NCBI RefSeq assembly: GCF_900091725.1
Contig: NZ_FMBW01000033.1
Coordinates: 124,001 to 188,000, forward strand
Source of the DNA: Streptomyces sp. DvalAA-43
Lineage (GTDB): Bacteria > Actinomycetota > Actinomycetes > Streptomycetales > Streptomycetaceae
Direction: 5' to 3'
DNA: 64,000 nt
The position numbers were made by a program, and so were the translations under genes. The notes below the pieces were generated by a model. It was not told where the DNA came from. It made no database searches and was given only the letters and a program-made list of their open reading frames with translations. The number at the start of each line of letters is the position of its first letter. Within the stretch, counting starts at the first letter, position 1. Positions 26,229 to 36,100 of this stretch are shown piece after piece.

Positions 26229-27743
26229 TCAGACGCCGACCCGGTCGGCAGGGACGTACTGTCGGTTGAGGATGTCCTGTACATCGACGTGCTCTCCAGC
26301 GATGATCGTCTCGGCCGCATGCGGGGTGAGCAGTGCGACGTGCTGATAGCCGAACAGCGTCGGCCGGATCCGGGTGAGCAGCTTCGACACTCCGCCCAGG
26401 ACCGCGGGGAGCGGTCCGCCGCCGAGCAGCGCCCAGAACGGGGCCCCGGTCGACGCGATGCCGAGGACGTCGTAGCCCGCGTCCCGGACCGTGCGGCGCA
26501 GGCTGGCCCGGGTGAAGAAGCGCAGATGCGTTTCGTCGAGGATGCCGCGCCGGTCGTAGCCGAAGACGCCGAACGCCACCCGCAGCCGGGAGTACCAGTG
26601 GCTGAAGTTCGGTACGGAGAGCAGCACATGGCCGCCGGGCCGCAGCACCTCGGCGACCTCGGCGAGGACCCGCTCGGGGCGGGAGAGGTGCTCGATGACG
26701 TCGCCGGCGACCACGTAGTCGTAGTCGACCCCGATCTCGACCGGCAGCCCCTCCTCCAGGTTGGCGAGGTGGAAGCGGGTGCACTTCTCGCGTACGCCGG
26801 GGACCTCGACGTAGTCGACGCCCGTCACCTCGTGGCCGAGGGCTTCGAGGCGCTGGGCGAACAGGCCGCCGGAGCAGCCGAGGTCGAGGACCCGGCCGGG
26901 CGGGAGGCTGCGCATCTTCTCCAGGATGACGGCGTGCGAGGAGCCGTCGCCCTCCTTGAACGCGTACTCGACGGGCTTGGGGATCCAGCCGCAGGTGCCG
27001 AATCCCTTGACGGCGAGCCGGTATTCGAGGACGTCCTTGACGACGTCCTTGGCGTACTTCATGCCGTTGACGTAGCAGATCTCGTCGCCGTAGTACGTGG
27101 GGACGGGGATCTCCTTGATCCGCATCCCCTCGTTGAGCAGCTGGACGATGATCTGGGTGTCGAAGTCGAACGCGTCGGTGTTCCGGTGGATCGGCAGTTT
27201 CTTGAGTGCCGCGACGCTGTAGGCGCGGTATCCGGAGTGGAATTCGGTGAGTTGCGAACCGAGCAGGGCGTTCTCCACGCGGGTGAGAATGCGGTTGCCG
27301 AGCCACTTGTACATCGGCATGCCGCCCTTGAGCGCGGATCCGGATTTCATCATCCGTGACCCGAAGACGGCCTCGCATTCGCCGCGTTCGATCGGTGCGA
27401 CCATGTCGGGCAGGAATTCTGGGGCGTACTGCCCGTCGCCGTGCAGCAGCACGATGATGTCGAGTCCGTGTTCGGCGGCCAGCGCGTATCCGGCCTTCTG
27501 GTTTCCGCCGTATCCGAGGTTCTTGGTGTGCCGCATCACCACGGTCCGCGGCATTCCCTCCGTCTGCGACCAGCGGCAGCCCGCGGTGAAGGTCGCGTCA
27601 TGGCTCGCGTCGTCGAGAATGAGGATTTCGGCGACCTTGGACCGGAAGTCCTCCGGAATGCGGTCGAGGGTCCTCTCCAGCGTCGTCTCGGCGTTGTACG
27701 CGACCACCAGGATGCCGATCCTGGGGCTCGGGCTTTCCTTCAC
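26229..27743 (-). CDS. GT2 glycosyltransferase fused to SAM-dependent methyltransferase
   Basis: The 504-residue product has an N-terminal DPM1-like GT2 domain (~8-235) with GILVVAYNAETTLE, LILDDASHD and the metal site HGDGQYAPEF, which normally adds a sugar from a nucleotide donor to a polyprenyl phosphate or glycan. The C-terminal half is a class I methyltransferase with VLDLGCSGGLFAQRL, GDVIEHL and the ILDETHLRFFT signature common in sugar O-methyltransferases. The fusion suggests a sugar is transferred and methylated in one complex. It is followed by the EamA-like gene and preceded by a GT-C-like gene, so the three form a lipid-linked sugar module. Confidence 0.85.
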   Translation of the reverse strand: MKESPSPRIGILVVAYNAETTLERTLDRIPEDFRSKVAEILILDDASHDATFTAGCRWSQTEGMPRTVVMRHTKNLGYGGNQKAGYALAAEHGLDIIVLLHGDGQYAPEFLPDMVAPIERGECEAVFGSRMMKSGSALKGGMPMYKWLGNRILTRVENALLGSQLTEFHSGYRAYSVAALKKLPIHRNTDAFDFDTQIIVQLLNEGMRIKEIPVPTYYGDEICYVNGMKYAKDVVKDVLEYRLAVKGFGTCGWIPKPVEYAFKEGDGSSHAVILEKMRSLPPGRVLDLGCSGGLFAQRLEALGHEVTGVDYVEVPGVREKCTRFHLANLEEGLPVEIGVDYDYVVAGDVIEHLSRPERVLAEVAEVLRPGGHVLLSVPNFSHWYSRLRVAFGVFGYDRRGILDETHLRFFTRASLRRTVRDAGYDVLGIASTGAPFWALLGGGPLPAVLGGVSKLLTRIRPTLFGYQHVALLTPHAAETIIAGEHVDVQDILNRQYVPADRVGV

Positions 27744-27804
27744 GGGGCGTTCTCCAGTTGCGCTCGGTGCTCGGTGATCGGTGCGTGGTGCGGGGGCGGG
27801 GAGG

Positions 27805-29046
27805 TCAGTTGACGGTGGAGCCGGTGGGCTCCGCGGTGCGGGGCGCCGCGACCGGTCTCCCGCCGGCGGGGGACCGTCCGGGCGGGTCCGGCTGGGTGTC
27901 GAGGACCTTGCGGACGCCCCTGAGGAGGCCCGCGGCGAGCACCACCCAGCCGACCTCGGCGAGTTGCAGCACCGTTTCGCTCCAGCGCACGGCGGAGGCT
28001 CCCCGGTAGCCGAGGACCGCCGTCAGGCCGAGCAGGCAGCTGTACGCGGCGCCCTCCCAGAACCCGACGACGAAGAGCCCGGCGGCGGCCCAGGTCAGGT
28101 ACTGGAGCGCGGACGCGGTGGAGAGCAGCAGCAGGAGGCTCATCGTGAGGGCGACGACGACGGGCAGTTGCGCGGGCCGCAGCCAGGCGAGCCAGACCCC
28201 GGCCGCCACGCAGGCCAGCACGAAGAGGAAGTGGCCGTCGCCCTCGATGAAGGTGATGAAGGACTGCGGCAGGCCGAACAGGTCGGCGAACCGGACGAGG
28301 CCCCAGAGGCGGTAGCCGCCGCCCGCGTACTCCAGGACGTTCTCCTTGAGGTTCTCCGGCACGGTCGCCAGGACCGGCCCCCAGACGAGGGCGACCAGGG
28401 CGGTGAACCCCGCGCCGAAGCGGAGGAACGCCGGCCGGCCGGCCCGCAGCGCGACGAGGAACAGTGCCGGGATCACCACCACGGGGATGAACTTGATGCT
28501 GATCGAGAGCGCGGCGGTCACCCCGGCGGCCAGTGGCGCCTTCCGGTCCACCAGCAGATGGGCGGCGATCAGGGCGAGCGTGATGGCGACCGCGTCGGTG
28601 TTGCCGTGATAGCCGGAGGTGGCGATCAGCACGGGGCTGGCGGCCACGCCCACACCGCAGGCGACGGCGGCACCGAGGGAGGCGCGCCGGCGCACGATCT
28701 CGAAGACGACGAGTGCGCAGAAGAAGTCGGCGATCGAGGCGGGCGATCTGATCAGCGTGCCGAACGGGATGCCCAGTTCGGAGAGTTCATTCAGACCGAG
28801 AAGCATCCAGCCGGCCAGCGGCGGGTGGTTGTAGACGGGCAGTCCGGGGAGTGGCTGTTCGTAAATCCGAATGGGCCCGTAGCGCACGATCGCCTTTGCG
28901 AAACCATGAAAGATTCGTACGTCGGCCGGGCCCGGCATATTCGCCGCGATCAGCATTCGGGTGAGAAGCCCGGCGGCCGCGGCAATGAGCACCACCGCCC
29001 TTGCGCGTGGCACGTCCCAGGTTTCGCATCGCATTCGGATACCCAT
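27805..29046 (-). CDS. Polytopic GT-C-like membrane glycosyltransferase
   Basis: The protein has about ten hydrophobic helices and the external loops typical of GT-C enzymes using polyprenyl-phosphate sugars: PGPADVRIFHGFAKAI, VYNHPPLAGWML and SGYHGNTDAVAI. The start is uncertain: ATGs at 29046, 29034 and 29112 are all possible and none has a clear ribosome site. I prefer 29046 because the DNA beyond it loses the G/C bias at third positions. It is 61 bp upstream of the GT2-methyltransferase gene on the same strand, whose lipid-linked product could be its donor. Confidence 0.75.
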   Translation of the reverse strand: MGIRMRCETWDVPRARAVVLIAAAAGLLTRMLIAANMPGPADVRIFHGFAKAIVRYGPIRIYEQPLPGLPVYNHPPLAGWMLLGLNELSELGIPFGTLIRSPASIADFFCALVVFEIVRRRASLGAAVACGVGVAASPVLIATSGYHGNTDAVAITLALIAAHLLVDRKAPLAAGVTAALSISIKFIPVVVIPALFLVALRAGRPAFLRFGAGFTALVALVWGPVLATVPENLKENVLEYAGGGYRLWGLVRFADLFGLPQSFITFIEGDGHFLFVLACVAAGVWLAWLRPAQLPVVVALTMSLLLLLSTASALQYLTWAAAGLFVVGFWEGAAYSCLLGLTAVLGYRGASAVRWSETVLQLAEVGWVVLAAGLLRGVRKVLDTQPDPPGRSPAGGRPVAAPRTAEPTGSTVN

Positions 29047-29145
29047 GAAAGCAGAACGTAGCAACCCGAAGACGCTGAGCAACGCACCGTCGGCCACACT
29101 TATAGGGACCATTACTTGAATGCGCCGAACGTTTACATAAACCTT

Positions 29146-29183
29146 CGCGCCCCCTGAACCACTCGGACGGTTCAGGGGGCGCG
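29146..29183 (-). terminator. Perfect 15-bp hairpin terminator
   Basis: CGCGCCCCCTGAACC and its exact complement enclose an 8-base loop, 54 bases after the stop of the 1183-residue fusion gene and upstream of the GT-C-like gene. It separates the two minus-strand transcripts. Confidence 0.8.
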
Positions 29184-29236
29184 TGGTGGCATCGGCCTTC
29201 TGCCCGGCCGGCGGGGGTGGCGCCGGGCGGTGCGGA

Positions 29237-32200
29237 TTACAGCATTCGGTCGACCACGGCCGCCGCCGCGTGTCCGTCGTCCAGGTCGCAGAAGTCGCGG
29301 CGGAATGCCTCGTACGCCTGCGCGTGTCCCGCGGTGGCACGCTCCGGGTCGCGCAGCGCCTCGACGAGTCCGGCCGAGCCGGGGATCAGCGGGCCGGGGG
29401 CGCGGGCCTCGAAGTCGAAGGAGAATCCGCGCTGGGTGTCGCGGTAGTGCGCCAGGTCGTGGGTGTGGAAGAGCATCGGGCGGCCGGTCCGGGCGAAGTC
29501 GAACATCATCGAGGAGTAGTCGGTGACCAGGGCGTCGCTGATCAGCATCAGCTCGCCGGCGTCCCCGTAGCGCGAGACGTCGCGGACGAAGCCGCTGCCG
29601 CTGTCCGGGATCCGCCCGGCCACCAGGTGGTGGCGGCGCACCAGCAGGACGGTGCCGTCGCCGAGTTCGCGTTCGGCGGCGGCCAGGTCGAGGTGCAGGT
29701 CGAGGGCGTGGCGGCCGTCGCTCTGCCGCTGGTCCTCCCGCCAGGTCGGCGCGTAGAGGACGACCCGCTTGCCGTCGGGGAGAGCGAGCCGCTCCCGTAC
29801 CGCCGCGGCGACCTTGGTGCGGTCCGAGGCGTGGAACAGGTCGTTGCGGGGGTAGCCGCACTCCAGGATCTCGCCCCGGTAGCCGAACGAGCGGCGCAGG
29901 ACGGGGGTGGCGAAGCTGTTCGGGGAGACCAGGAAGCTCCACTGGCGGGCGCGCCGCTCGATGGTGGCGAGGTCGGCGGCGTCGGCCCGCGCGGTGCCCG
30001 CGAGGTCGAGGCCGATGCGCTTGAGCGGGGTGCCGTGCCAGGTCTGGACGACGCACTGGCCGTCGCGCCGCTCGAACCATGCCGGGAGCTGGGTGTTGGT
30101 GACGACGTACCGGCTGCGGGCCAGCGCCTCGTGCCAGGCGGCGGAGCCGTGCTCAACGGCCGTGGCGTCCGCCGGGACCCGGGCCTGCTGGTCGCGCACC
30201 ACCCACAGGTGCTCCAGCCCGGCGCCGCGCCGGGCCAGCTCCTCGTGGACGGCGCGCGGCGAGTCGGAGTACTGCCGGCCGTCGAAGCTGCTGTACAGCA
30301 CCGTGTCGCGCAGCGGCGCGGTGCGCCGGGTCCGGTACGTCCCGCGCAGCAGCCGCCGGGCGCGCGGGCCGCGTTCCCCGGCGGTGAGCACCGGGGCGCA
30401 GTTGATCAGCAGCTGGTCGTGGCGGCGCCGCTCGACGACGTACGTCCGTCCGGCGAGGGTGCGGGCGGCGGGCAGGGTGCGGTGGATGGCGGCCGGGATG
30501 CGCAGCGGGGTGTCGTCCGCCCCGTCCCGCGCGCCCTTCTCGCGGAGGAGGAGGTACCAGGTGCCCTGTCCCAGCGGCAGTTTTCCGCCGGGACGCTCGA
30601 CGGCGTCCGGCCGGAGCGCGGCGCGGAACCGCCGGGCCCCGGGGTCCCCTGAGGAGGTGAGGGGGAAGGCGGCCTCCTCGCCGTGTCCGCTGTGCCTGGC
30701 CACCAGCTCGACGGGCCGTTCCGGGAGGTCGGGGAAGGTGCCCTCCAGGAGCAGCCGGCCGTCCTCGGTCCAGGTCGCCAGGTCGACGGCGGGCTGCACG
30801 GTGCGGTCGCTGATCAGCAGATTGCCGCGGGGGCTCGCGGTGAGGCCGAGTTCGCGCCGCTCGTCGCCGTTCCCGGTCAGCGGGTAGCGGCCCGGCAGTA
30901 CGGGCCCCGGCACGTCGAGCGGTGTCCGGCGGCCGTCCGGCCCGACGAGCCGCAGGCTGTACGGGAGCCGGGCACGCCCTTCCGCCTCGGCCTCGGCCGC
31001 GCCCGGCCGGGCGTCGTGGAAGGCGTCGAGTGGGATGTCCGCGGTGAACCGCCGCCAGCCCGCCGCCGAGGGCACCGCCCCCTGGTGCACCGTCACCGGG
31101 CGGTCGACGGTGGTGCCGGAGGGGCGGTGGGTGAGCGTGAGGCGCAGCGGGCCCGTGCCGAGGCGGGCGCGGATCATGCCGTCGATGACCACGGCGGCGG
31201 TGCCGTCGCCGGTGTCGCCCGCGCGGTGCGTCTCGAAGCGGGCGTCGATCCGCTCGGCGTGCAGCACCAGCCTGCCGTCGTCGAAGGCGGGCACGATCCG
31301 GTGGTCGCCGTCGGGGCGGTGCAGGGGCGGCGGGGCGGTGGCCTCGTCCGTCGAGAGCCGGGAGCGGCGCAGCAGGCCGTGTCCGACGATGCCGATCTCC
31401 GGGTGCCAGGTGAGCCGTTCGAGGGTGGCGCCCGCGTCGATGCGGAGCCTGGCCGGGTCGACGACGGTCTCGAAGCCCGCCCGGTCGTAGTCGTGCAGGC
31501 TCTGCCGGGACCGGGCGGTGGCCTCGGGCTCGTCGACGGTGCGCAGCCGCAGCGGCACCACGCGGCGCGCGGCGCGCAGCCAGCCGGCCCGGAACTCGCC
31601 GAGGCGCGGGCCCGCGGGCAGGTTGCGGATGTACGCGTACCCCTTGAGGTGCAGTCTGCCGCCCTGCCAGTAGGCGTCCAGCAGCCGGGCGGTGAGCGGC
31701 AGGTCCCGGTCGGCCACCCGCAGCACCGGGCGCGGCACCGGCCGGGTGAGGGCCGGGAAGGAGGCGCTGCGGCGGCGCACGCCGCGTACCGCGAACGCGC
31801 CCGGTTCGGCCTGGTCGGAGGCGAGCAGGTCCAGCAGTTCGCCGGTCCGCCGTTCGCGCACCAGGTGCCACATCAGCCGCAGCGGCAGCGGCAGCGCGTG
31901 GAGGACGGCCGGGTCGACCTGGTCGGTGAACTCGTTGGCGTAGGTGAGGAAGGCGCGCCGGTACTCCTCGTCGCCGTCGGGCAGCGCCGCCATGAAGTAC
32001 CGGAGGTCGTGGGCGAGTACGTGCGCCTCGTACCGCCGCTTGTCGTCGGCGCCGCGGTGCTCGTCGAGGAAGGCGCAGACGCCCAGCACGTGCGAGACCC
32101 GGTCCTGGACGCCGCGGACGACGGCGCGCGGGGTGGTGGCCGGGCCCGGCCGGTCGCGCCAGTGGTAGACGGCGTCCTTCAGCACGTCCACGGAGCGGGC

Positions 32201-32788
32201 CAGGAAGTGGGCGGGCAGGACGACCGGGATGTCCTCGTGGAGGGTGCCGGCCGGGAAGGCGAAGGCGTGCTCGTCCCAGAAGGACCGGCGGAAGACCTTG
32301 TTGCAGGCGGTCCGGTCGGCGGCCAGGTCCCAGTCCCGGGAGATGTGGGTGCGCAGCCGGGTGGTCGCCATGGGTCTGCGGAAGCCGGGCGCCTGCCGGA
32401 GCCGGCCGCCGGTGTGCAGCCGCAGCACATTGCCGGACGCGAGGTCCGATCCGGTCTCGTCCAGGGCGCCGACGAGGAGTTCGTACGCGCGGGGCGGGAG
32501 CATGTCGTCGCCGTCGGCGAAGGCGAGGTGGCGGGCGCCCGGATCGCAGCCGCGGACCCCGGTGTTGCGGGCGTGCCCGAGCCCGCCGTTCTCCTGGCTC
32601 ACCAGCCGGAACCTCCCGTCCCGTGCGGCGAACGCGGCGGCCAGGGCCGCGCTGCCGTCGGTGGACCCGTCGTCGACCATCACCACCTCCAGGTCGGTCA
32701 TGGTCTGCTCCGCGAGGGACGTCAGGCAGTCCGTCAGATAGAGCTCGACGTTGTGGACGGGTACGACGACACTGAGCCGTGGCGGCAT
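29237..32788 (-). CDS. GT2 glycosyltransferase fused to TagF-like glycerophosphotransferase (paralogue 2)
   Basis: The ATG at 32788 gives MPPRLSVVVPVHNV, aligning with the MKPRLSVVVPVHNV start of the divergent paralogue; a GTG three codons upstream is possible. The ~1183-residue product has a GT-A domain with VVMVDDGSTDGS and the metal motif FADGDD, a long middle region of beta-rich repeats (TarS/TarM-like length), and a C-terminal TagF-like domain with QTWHGTPLKRIG, YAPTWRED, VLLVRRHH and LVTDYSSMMFDFA. It should both glycosylate and polymerise or cap a phosphodiester-linked wall polymer at the inner membrane. All catalytic motifs look intact. Confidence 0.87.
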   Translation of the reverse strand: MPPRLSVVVPVHNVELYLTDCLTSLAEQTMTDLEVVMVDDGSTDGSAALAAAFAARDGRFRLVSQENGGLGHARNTGVRGCDPGARHLAFADGDDMLPPRAYELLVGALDETGSDLASGNVLRLHTGGRLRQAPGFRRPMATTRLRTHISRDWDLAADRTACNKVFRRSFWDEHAFAFPAGTLHEDIPVVLPAHFLARSVDVLKDAVYHWRDRPGPATTPRAVVRGVQDRVSHVLGVCAFLDEHRGADDKRRYEAHVLAHDLRYFMAALPDGDEEYRRAFLTYANEFTDQVDPAVLHALPLPLRLMWHLVRERRTGELLDLLASDQAEPGAFAVRGVRRRSASFPALTRPVPRPVLRVADRDLPLTARLLDAYWQGGRLHLKGYAYIRNLPAGPRLGEFRAGWLRAARRVVPLRLRTVDEPEATARSRQSLHDYDRAGFETVVDPARLRIDAGATLERLTWHPEIGIVGHGLLRRSRLSTDEATAPPPLHRPDGDHRIVPAFDDGRLVLHAERIDARFETHRAGDTGDGTAAVVIDGMIRARLGTGPLRLTLTHRPSGTTVDRPVTVHQGAVPSAAGWRRFTADIPLDAFHDARPGAAEAEAEGRARLPYSLRLVGPDGRRTPLDVPGPVLPGRYPLTGNGDERRELGLTASPRGNLLISDRTVQPAVDLATWTEDGRLLLEGTFPDLPERPVELVARHSGHGEEAAFPLTSSGDPGARRFRAALRPDAVERPGGKLPLGQGTWYLLLREKGARDGADDTPLRIPAAIHRTLPAARTLAGRTYVVERRRHDQLLINCAPVLTAGERGPRARRLLRGTYRTRRTAPLRDTVLYSSFDGRQYSDSPRAVHEELARRGAGLEHLWVVRDQQARVPADATAVEHGSAAWHEALARSRYVVTNTQLPAWFERRDGQCVVQTWHGTPLKRIGLDLAGTARADAADLATIERRARQWSFLVSPNSFATPVLRRSFGYRGEILECGYPRNDLFHASDRTKVAAAVRERLALPDGKRVVLYAPTWREDQRQSDGRHALDLHLDLAAAERELGDGTVLLVRRHHLVAGRIPDSGSGFVRDVSRYGDAGELMLISDALVTDYSSMMFDFARTGRPMLFHTHDLAHYRDTQRGFSFDFEARAPGPLIPGSAGLVEALRDPERATAGHAQAYEAFRRDFCDLDDGHAAAAVVDRML

Positions 32789-33106
32789 GTTGAGCACGTC
32801 CGTTCATCGGGGCCTGGATGTCCGTACGGCTCAACCCCGTGACGGTCCGGGGGTCACCGGTCGCGGTCTCTCCCGAACGGGTGACATCGGCCGCGCCCCG
32901 GTTGCCGTCCGCCCGGACTCCGCGCCGGCCGGGAACAGCCCGCGCCCACGCCCACGACCACGCGCCCGGCCGCGTGTCGGCCGCCGTACGGGCAATAGCG
33001 CTCCGGAACGCCGCCCGAAGGAGGCACCGCCCGCACGCCGAACCCTCTGTTCACCCGTTCGGGGCAGTCGTGGTGACCCGGGGCGCCCGCCCCGGTTGAC
33101 CGTTGC
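32789..33106. other. Divergent promoter region between the two large TagF-like fusions
   Basis: This 318-bp gap separates two paralogues transcribed away from each other and must contain both promoters. It is very G+C rich. A TTGACC lies only 9 bases before the plus-strand ATG, too close to be a useful -35. No hairpin or coding frame of note is present. Confidence 0.45.
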
Positions 33107-36100
33107 ATGAAACCGCGCCTCAGTGTCGTCGTCCCGGTCCACAACGTCCAGGACTGCCTGGAGGACTGCCTGCGCTCGGTGGCCGAACAGTCGGTCACGG
33201 ACATCGAGGTGGTCCTCGTGGACGACGGCTCGACGGACAACAGTGCGGCCCTCGCCGAGGACTTCGCCGCCCACGACCGGCGCTTCCGTCTCGTGCGCCG
33301 CCCCAACGGCGGGCCGGGCGCGGCCCGCAACACGGGCGTGCGGCACACCACGCCGGACGTGCCGTACCTGGCGTTCGTCGACAGCGACGACCTCGTCGTC
33401 CACGACGCCTACACGCGGATGCTGGCCTCGCTGGAGTCGACCGGCTCCGACCTCGCGACCGGCAATGTGTGGCGGCTGACCGAGCAGGGGCGCCGGCAGG
33501 CCCGCCAGTACCGGTGGCTGACCGAGACCCGGTCGCGCACCCACATCGGCCGCGATCCGCGGCTGCTCACCGACCGGTTCGCCTGGAACAAGGTGTTCCG
33601 GCGCTCCTTCTGGGACCGGCACGCCTTCTCCTTCCCCGAGGGCAGGCTCTACGAGGACGCCCCCGTGATGATCCCGGCGCACTATCTGGCCGGCTCGGTG
33701 GACGTGCTGCACGAGCACGTCTCCTACTGGCGGGTCCGGGAGGGGTCGATCACCCGACGGCGTACGGATGTGAAGGGCGTGCGGGACCGGATCGCGGCGT
33801 GCGAGCAGGTCAGCGCGTTCCTGGCGGGCCGGGGCGGCGGTGCGCGGCGCCGCTACGACCTCTCGTGCCTGCGCGAGGACTTCGTGTACTTCCTGGAGGG
33901 GCTCCCGCTGGGCGGGCCCCGGTACCGGAAGGCGTTCATGGCGGACGCCGGGGCGTTCCTGGACCGGATGGAGCGGATGGACGGGGCGGGCCGCGCGGAC
34001 CGGGCCGTGGCCCATGAGCTGCCGGTGGAGCTGCGGATCAAGTGGCAGCTGGTGAAGGAGCGCCGGCTCCCGGAGCTGCTGGAGGTGCTCGCCTTCGAGC
34101 GGGCCAACGGTGCCGGGACGTTCACGGTCTGCGGGGTGCCGGGGCGGCGGCAGGCCGGTTTCCCCGGCATCCCGGACACCGCCAGGCCGGCCCGTGGCGA
34201 TCTTCCGGCCGTGGCCCGGCTGCTGGACGCACGGTGGGACGGCGACGGGAAGCTGCGGCTGCGCGGTTACGCGTACATCCGCAATCTGCCGGCCGCGACG
34301 CCGCGCCACTCGCTGAAGGTGGGCATGGTGCGCGCGGCCGGTGGACAGCAGTTGCGGACGGTGCCGGTCCGCGGCGTGCCCGCGCCCGAGGCGACCGTCG
34401 ACTCCGGCCAGCAGCTGCACGGGTACGACCACTCCGGCTTCGAGATGATCCTCGACCCGCACCGGCTGCGGCCCGGCGGCTGGCTGGTGGGCATGATGGT
34501 GGCCGCCCAGGGCGCGGTCCGCCGGGTGGCGGTGCGCGCCCCGGAGACGGGGGCCGTCCAGCCGCTCGTCCATGACCTGGACGACGGACGGCGGGCGGTG
34601 CTCGACTACCGCAACGGGCGGCTCCGGCTGACCCTGGAACAGCTGCCCGCCCGCTGCGAGACCCACCGTTTCGGCAAGGACCTGGAGCTGACCGGCCGGC
34701 TGTACGGGGATGCCCGGCCGAAGGCCCTGGTGCTGACCTGCGACGGGGTGGCGGACCAGGAGTTCGGTCATCCCGTCGAGTGCCGGCCGGGCGGCCGCTT
34801 CACGGTCCGGATCCCGCTCGCCGACCTGGCCGGGATGGCGGTCGCGCCGAGGGCACCGCACCGGGCGCCGCGCGAGGTCGAGCCGGAGCCCGGCGGCCGG
34901 TGGCGGGCGCGGCTGGTGCTGGCCGACGGAGCGCGGGTGCCGCTCGCGGCGGCCCCGGAGTCCGCTCCGCCGGTGGTGGCCGACGCGGCGGGCGAGCTGG
35001 TGCTGGATCTGAGCGGACAGCCGTTCGTGGAGGGGGCCGTGTGGACGCCGGACGGTGCGCTGCGGATGGAGGGGGTGACCGGCGCGGGTACCGGCGTACG
35101 GCAGGGCGAGGGCCCGGACCGCCTGGTGCTGCGGCACGAGACGCTGCGCGAGACGGTGTCGGTGCCCGTCACCCACGACGAGCGGCGCGCGGGGGCGCGC
35201 GAGGTCGCCGGGGGGCGCCGTTTCACCGCGTTCCTCGCGCCCTCGGTGGCCGCCGGGCTGCACGAGGGCCGCTGGGAGGCGTATCTGGGCGGCCGGCCGG
35301 TCCGGGTGCTGGCCTCGCTCGCCGCCCGGCTGCCGCTGCGCCGGAGCGGCACGGTGGCCGCGGCGCCCGTGCCCGGCCGGGAGTTCGCCCTGGACCGCTG
35401 GTCCGGCGACCGGCTGACCGTGCAGGCCGGGCCGGTGCTCCCGCTCGCCGAGCGCGGCGCGTACCGCCGGGCCGAACTGCGCGGCAGGCACTATCCGTCC
35501 CGGCGCGCGATGCCGATGCGGGACGCGGTCCTCTACACGGGCGGCGACTCGCCGCGCGCCGTCCACGCCGAGCTGCTGCGCCGGGGCGTGGAGTCGGAGC
35601 AGCTCTGGGTCACCGACGGGGTCCACGGCCGCGTACCGCCCACCGCCGTCCCGGTGATCGAGCACAGCACCGCCTGGTACGAGGCGCTGGCGCGGTGCCG
35701 CCGCATCGTCACCGCCGACCAGCTGCCGGAGTGGTTCCAGCGCCGGCCCGGCCAGACCGTCGTGCAGACCTGGCACGGCACCCCGCTGGGCCGCTTCGGC
35801 ACGGATCTGGCCGGCACCCTGTACGCCGACCACCAGGAGCTCGCCACGCTGGCGCACCGGTCGGCCCAGTGGTCCGTCCTGGTCTCCCCGAGCAGCCGTT
35901 CCAGCCCGCTGCTGCGGCGCGCGCTCGGCTACCGGGGCGAGGTCCTGGAGGCGGGCTCCCCCGCCAACGATCTGCTCTTCTCGGCCGACCGCGCCAAGAC
36001 CGCGGAGCGGGTACGGCGCCGGCTCGGCATCCCGGACGGCCGCCGGGTCGTGCTGTACGCGCCGACCTACCGCGACCACCTGGCCCATCCCTCCGGCGGC